DNA of 9,965 bases. Origin: CAYURR01 sp964446745 (GTDB lineage: Bacteria; Bacillota; Clostridia; Lachnospirales; WQUN01). This document shows positions 7,516 through 9,965 of this stretch, in pieces (the stretch's first letter is position 1; each line of letters starts with the position of its first letter). The DNA is taken from NCBI GenBank assembly GCA_964446745.1, contig CAYURR010000113.1, positions 1 through 9,965 of the forward strand, written 5' to 3'. The notes under the pieces are model-generated. The model saw only the letters and a list, made by a program, of their open reading frames with translations. It was not told where the DNA came from and made no database searches. Both the position numbers and the translations under genes were made by a program.

Positions 7516-7542
7516 TATCTTATGGCGATAAAAAAATAATGT
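7516..7542 (-). promoter_or_regulatory. Predicted sigma-K promoter of the SpoIID-like gene
   Basis: Read on the minus strand, AC (7542-7541) is followed by a 16-base spacer and then CATAAGATA (7524-7516). This matches the known late mother-cell sigma-K consensus, AC - 16/17 bases - CATANNNTA, at all eight fixed positions. A start of transcription near 7509 would give a leader of about 24 bases containing the GGAGG at 7495-7491. The promoter overlaps the 5' extension of the open frame, which supports the shorter start. It implies expression late in sporulation, when coat and outer cortex layers are assembled. This is motif evidence only. Confidence 0.6.
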
Positions 7543-7595
7543 TACACATATTCCTTCCCTCATTAATACTATAAATTATTAAGGGGGAATTCCGC

Positions 7596-9482
7596 ATGTA
7601 TATATTAGGTGATATCAATCCGGAAATACGCCAATTAAAAAAGATGATGACAGCGTTGAACTATCCGAGCATCGAATCCGATGTATTTGACGAAAGAACC
7701 CAGAACGCGGTTTATGCGTTTCAAAATGATTATGGACTGCCCGTAAACGGAAGCCTTGATAAAAACACCATAGCCGCGCTGAATAAATACTCGATGGGCA
7801 AGATGCCTGAGGCGGTACCGATACCCGAAACAGTACCGATACCTAAAGCCGCACCGATCCCAGAGACCATGCCTACTCAAATGACAAATCCCGAGCCTGA
7901 AATGAATACGGATACGGACACATCACCGGAAGCTGATCCGCCGGTGCGATACGAGCCACGCTACGAACCCGCACGCGAGTATGTCCCCGAGCGGCGCATC
8001 GAGCCTGTGCCTGAGTATATTCCTGAGCGGCGCATCGAGCCGATCCCGGAATACATCCCTGAGCGGCGCATCGAGCCGATCCCGGAATACATCCCTGAGC
8101 GGCGTGTAGAGCCTATTCCGGAGTATATCCCTGAATATGTTCCAGAGGCAGAACCTATACCGGGATATGTACCTGTCCCGGGAGTAGCGCCGATGCCCGA
8201 GGTTGTACCGGTTGCTACGCAGCGGGTAATACCGGAGCCTCAGGTCATTTATATCCCGCTTTCAAATACAGAACCAATACCCAATCCTGCATTTATGGCT
8301 CCGTATATTTCAAGGGCTATGCATCCGGCTATGAATCCGGAAAATGGTGTTGCTCAGGGAATGCCGACAGGAGCACCTCTCCAGACGCCTGCGAGCATGC
8401 AAACTACCGAAACCGGCCCCATGTACAACAATATGATGCCTTCGACCAACGAGGTTCCGGCTAACAGCATGTCAATGCCAAATTATATTCCGGTGCCCAT
8501 ATCCGAACCAACACAAAGGAACACTCCTGTTCCGACGAGCACCTATCCCATACTCAGGGAGGGTAGCCGTGGCGAGGATGTCGTACGACTGCAACAGCTA
8601 TTGAATAACGCTGGGTACAACGTAGGTAATGCAGATGGGATATTTGGCCCTGCCACAACCAATGCTGTAAAGGCGTTTCAGCGCGACAACGGGCTCACAG
8701 CGGATGGTATTGTAGGTCCGGCTACATGGAATGCGTTAGTCAATTACAAGCCGCCGCAGCCACCTACAGAGCAGCTCCCCGTGCTGCGTGAAGGTAGCAG
8801 AGGAGATGCTGTAAAGGCGTTGCAGGAGCAGTTAAAGTCATTGGGTTACAATGTCGGAGCTGTCGACGGGATATTCGGGCCAGGAACGACGGCTGCTGTC
8901 AAGCTGTTCCAAAGCGATAATGGGCTTACACCGGACGGGGTTGTGGGGCAGCGGACATGGGAGGCACTAGCCAAAGCTCAAAAGCCACAACCCGAACCCA
9001 CGCCTGAAAGCCTAGGCGTTATTAAGGAGGGTTCGACCGGTAATGCGGTTACGATTTTGCAAGAGAAGCTGAAACTTCTCGGTTACTTTCCCGGAAGCAT
9101 CACAGGTAGCTTCGGGCCCGAGACGACTAATGCAGTCAAAACGTTTCAACGCGCAAACGGGCTTACTGCGGACGGTATCGTGGGTCTTAATACTTGGACT
9201 GTGCTGTTCAGACTTACAGCGCCAACCGTACCGCAACCACCTACGCCCGTAACCTACCCGACCATACGATATGGTGCGACCGGTGAGGCTGTGACACGTC
9301 TGCAGCGGATACTGTCCTCCCTACTCTATTATGATGGACCGATTAACGGTGTCTTTGATTTTGATACCTATGTGGCTGTTAAAAAGTTTCAAGATGCAAA
9401 TCGCCTGACCCCGGACGGTATCGTCGGTAAGAATACATGGTACTCGCTAAACAGCCTTTATCCACCTCCTGTTGTCTGCTAA
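7596..9482 (+). CDS. Protein with five peptidoglycan-binding domains and Pro/Glu repeat linker
   Basis: This 628-residue protein has no signal peptide, membrane segment or recognisable catalytic domain. Residues 1-65 are a divergent PG_binding_1 domain. Residues 70-310 form a long Pro-rich linker containing PIP hexapeptides (72-89), four 12-residue EYIPERRIEPIP repeats (128-175) and a Met/Pro/Asn-rich tail. Four close PG_binding_1 copies follow at about 317-381, 393-457, 472-535 and 554-620, each built on LREGSRG, DGIFGP.TT and a DGIVG..TW ending, and joined by Pro/Gln-rich linkers. The protein ends in Cys. The ATG at 7596 follows GGGGG at 7583-7587. It diverges from the SpoIID-like gene across 110 bases, and both lack export signals, so a mother-cell spore coat or cortex scaffold is my inference. 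A cytosolic role in wall metabolism is less likely. Confidence 0.85.
   Translation: MYILGDINPEIRQLKKMMTALNYPSIESDVFDERTQNAVYAFQNDYGLPVNGSLDKNTIAALNKYSMGKMPEAVPIPETVPIPKAAPIPETMPTQMTNPEPEMNTDTDTSPEADPPVRYEPRYEPAREYVPERRIEPVPEYIPERRIEPIPEYIPERRIEPIPEYIPERRVEPIPEYIPEYVPEAEPIPGYVPVPGVAPMPEVVPVATQRVIPEPQVIYIPLSNTEPIPNPAFMAPYISRAMHPAMNPENGVAQGMPTGAPLQTPASMQTTETGPMYNNMMPSTNEVPANSMSMPNYIPVPISEPTQRNTPVPTSTYPILREGSRGEDVVRLQQLLNNAGYNVGNADGIFGPATTNAVKAFQRDNGLTADGIVGPATWNALVNYKPPQPPTEQLPVLREGSRGDAVKALQEQLKSLGYNVGAVDGIFGPGTTAAVKLFQSDNGLTPDGVVGQRTWEALAKAQKPQPEPTPESLGVIKEGSTGNAVTILQEKLKLLGYFPGSITGSFGPETTNAVKTFQRANGLTADGIVGLNTWTVLFRLTAPTVPQPPTPVTYPTIRYGATGEAVTRLQRILSSLLYYDGPINGVFDFDTYVAVKKFQDANRLTPDGIVGKNTWYSLNSLYPPPVVC
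7809..7862 (+). repeat. 18-bp (hexapeptide PIP) tandem repeat
   Basis: Three in-frame units encode EAVPIP, ETVPIP and KAAPIP (residues 72-89), followed by a decayed fourth, ETMPTQ. The units differ at several bases, so they are older than the 36-bp repeats downstream. They form the rigid start of the proline-rich linker just after the first peptidoglycan-binding domain. Confidence 0.7.
7977..8135 (+). repeat. 36-bp tandem repeat encoding EY(I/V)PERR(I/V)EP(I/V)P
   Basis: Four full 36-base units (7977, 8013, 8049 and 8085) and a 15-base partial unit encode a 12-residue repeat in the linker. Units 2 and 3 are identical over their last 27 bases, and units 3 and 4 share their first 20 bases, so the array expanded recently by slippage or unequal crossing-over. 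The repeat alternates Glu and Arg around prolines, which suggests an extended, charge-balanced spacer. Copy number may vary between strains. Confidence 0.88.
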
Positions 9483-9486
9483 ACCT

Positions 9487-9515
9487 GTATAAATTCACGA
9501 GCATTCGGCACAATA
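9487..9515 (+). promoter_or_regulatory. Predicted forespore (sigma-G/sigma-F) promoter before the DUF421 gene
   Basis: GTATA (9487-9491) fits the -35 element shared by sigma-F and sigma-G. A spacer of 17 bases leads to CACAATA (9509-9515), one mismatch from the sigma-G -10 consensus CATNNTA. The overlapping GGCACAATAT also partly fits the sigma-F -10 at a 15-base spacing. Transcription would begin about 20 bases before the GTG at 9542. There is no hairpin terminator between the upstream stop at 9482 and this site, so read-through from the upstream gene is also possible. Confidence 0.4.
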
Positions 9516-9541
9516 TATGAAAAGCGCAGAGGCTGGATGTC

Positions 9542-9965
9542 GTGAAAATACTTGTAAAATCCGTTGTGTCATTTTTCGTATTACTGCTTTTGACCAGGCT
9601 TCTGGGTAAAAAGCAGATGAATCAAATCACCTATTTCGACTATATAACGGGCATCACCTTGGGCTCCATAGCCGCGAATATATCCATAGAGGATAATGTA
9701 TCCGTAGTAAGTGGATTAATATCATTCGCGGCTTGGAGCGGGCTTGCGTTTATGATAGGTTTCTTAGCACAAAAATCATACGCTATACGAAACTTCTTTG
9801 ACGGTGAGCCTGAAATCATCATCAAGGACGGTAGGCTTATTGCGTCATCCATAAAGAAGACACACCTGAATATGGATGATGTGACGATGTTGTTGCGGGA
9901 AAAGGATATTTTTTCTATATCAGATGTCGAATATGCAATTCTTGAGCCCCATGGTAAACTCAGCG
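9542..9965 (+). CDS. DUF421 (YetF-like) membrane protein, 3' end outside window
   Basis: The first 141 codons of a DUF421 protein are present; the gene runs off the window. From the GTG at 9542 the product has hydrophobic segments at about residues 4-19, 34-47 and 55-75, with the family hallmark RLLGKKQMNQITYFDYI after the first. A cytoplasmic domain follows with EPEIIIKDGRL, the acidic MDDVTMLLRE helix and SDVEYAILEPHGKLS. AGAGG at 9528-9532 is 9 bases before the start, and an ATG at 9537 stops after two codons. DUF421 proteins are common in spore formers, and B. subtilis YetF and related 2Duf proteins are linked to the spore inner membrane. That agrees with the forespore-like promoter here and with the upstream spore-type genes. 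The molecular function is unknown. Confidence 0.88.
   Translation, partial: MKILVKSVVSFFVLLLLTRLLGKKQMNQITYFDYITGITLGSIAANISIEDNVSVVSGLISFAAWSGLAFMIGFLAQKSYAIRNFFDGEPEIIIKDGRLIASSIKKTHLNMDDVTMLLREKDIFSISDVEYAILEPHGKLS

Noticed and set aside
7486..7563. 26-residue N-terminal extension of the SpoIID-like protein (start at 7563)
   Set aside because: No good ribosome binding site leads to 7563, while a sigma-K promoter and a GGAGG lie inside the extension and lead to the ATG at 7485.
7541..7580. Plus-strand promoter for the five-domain protein: GTTACA / TAATAC (sigma-A-like), or a sigma-E-like AATACTAT after ACATATT
   Set aside because: The sigma-A -10 matches only three of six bases, and the sigma-E elements are two to three bases too close. 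A promoter probably exists in this AT-rich 110-base gap but I cannot choose one.
9517..9609. Short open frame of 30 codons from the ATG at 9517
   Set aside because: It has no ribosome binding site, overlaps the DUF421 gene in another frame and gives an unremarkable peptide.

Overview
The window looks like chromosomal DNA of an endospore-forming, Gram-positive member of the Bacillota, most likely class Clostridia, with intermediate GC content. The reasons are the Sua5 / YwlE-type phosphatase / uracil phosphoribosyltransferase gene order known from Firmicutes, strong AGGAGG-type ribosome binding sites, a TagO/WecA-type cell-wall enzyme, and a right half whose proteins and promoters point to sporulation. 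No tRNA, rRNA, CRISPR array, insertion sequence or phage gene was seen. Species cannot be named from this window.

Left half (1-6213, + strand): six tightly packed genes, probably one transcription unit. In order they are a SEC-C zinc-motif protein, the tRNA t6A enzyme threonylcarbamoyl-AMP synthase, a low-molecular-weight phosphatase with arginine-phosphatase features, uracil phosphoribosyltransferase, a polyprenyl-phosphate GlcNAc-1-phosphate transferase, replicative helicase DnaB and an iron-containing alcohol dehydrogenase. The phosphatase and uracil phosphoribosyltransferase share one uninterrupted reading frame. A perfect ribosome binding site nevertheless sits exactly before the normal upp start, so the locus is either a fusion or a nested in-frame gene pair.

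Right half (6214-9965): a minus-strand gene abuts the dehydrogenase stop to stop with no spacer. It encodes a protein with an Ig-like N-terminus, a SpoIID-like lytic transglycosylase region and a peptidoglycan-binding domain. It diverges from a gene for a protein with five peptidoglycan-binding domains and a Pro/Glu/Arg repeat linker. A truncated DUF421 (YetF-like) membrane protein gene follows. Neither peptidoglycan-related protein has an export signal. The SpoIID-like gene has a consensus-matching sigma-K promoter, and the DUF421 gene is preceded by a sigma-G/sigma-F-like promoter.

My reading is that the left half is housekeeping (tRNA modification, pyrimidine salvage, envelope precursor synthesis, replication). 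The right half is a small sporulation module: two soluble mother-cell proteins that would bind or trim spore peptidoglycan, and a spore membrane protein made in the forespore. The sporulation assignment is inferred from promoter motifs and domain content and has not been demonstrated.
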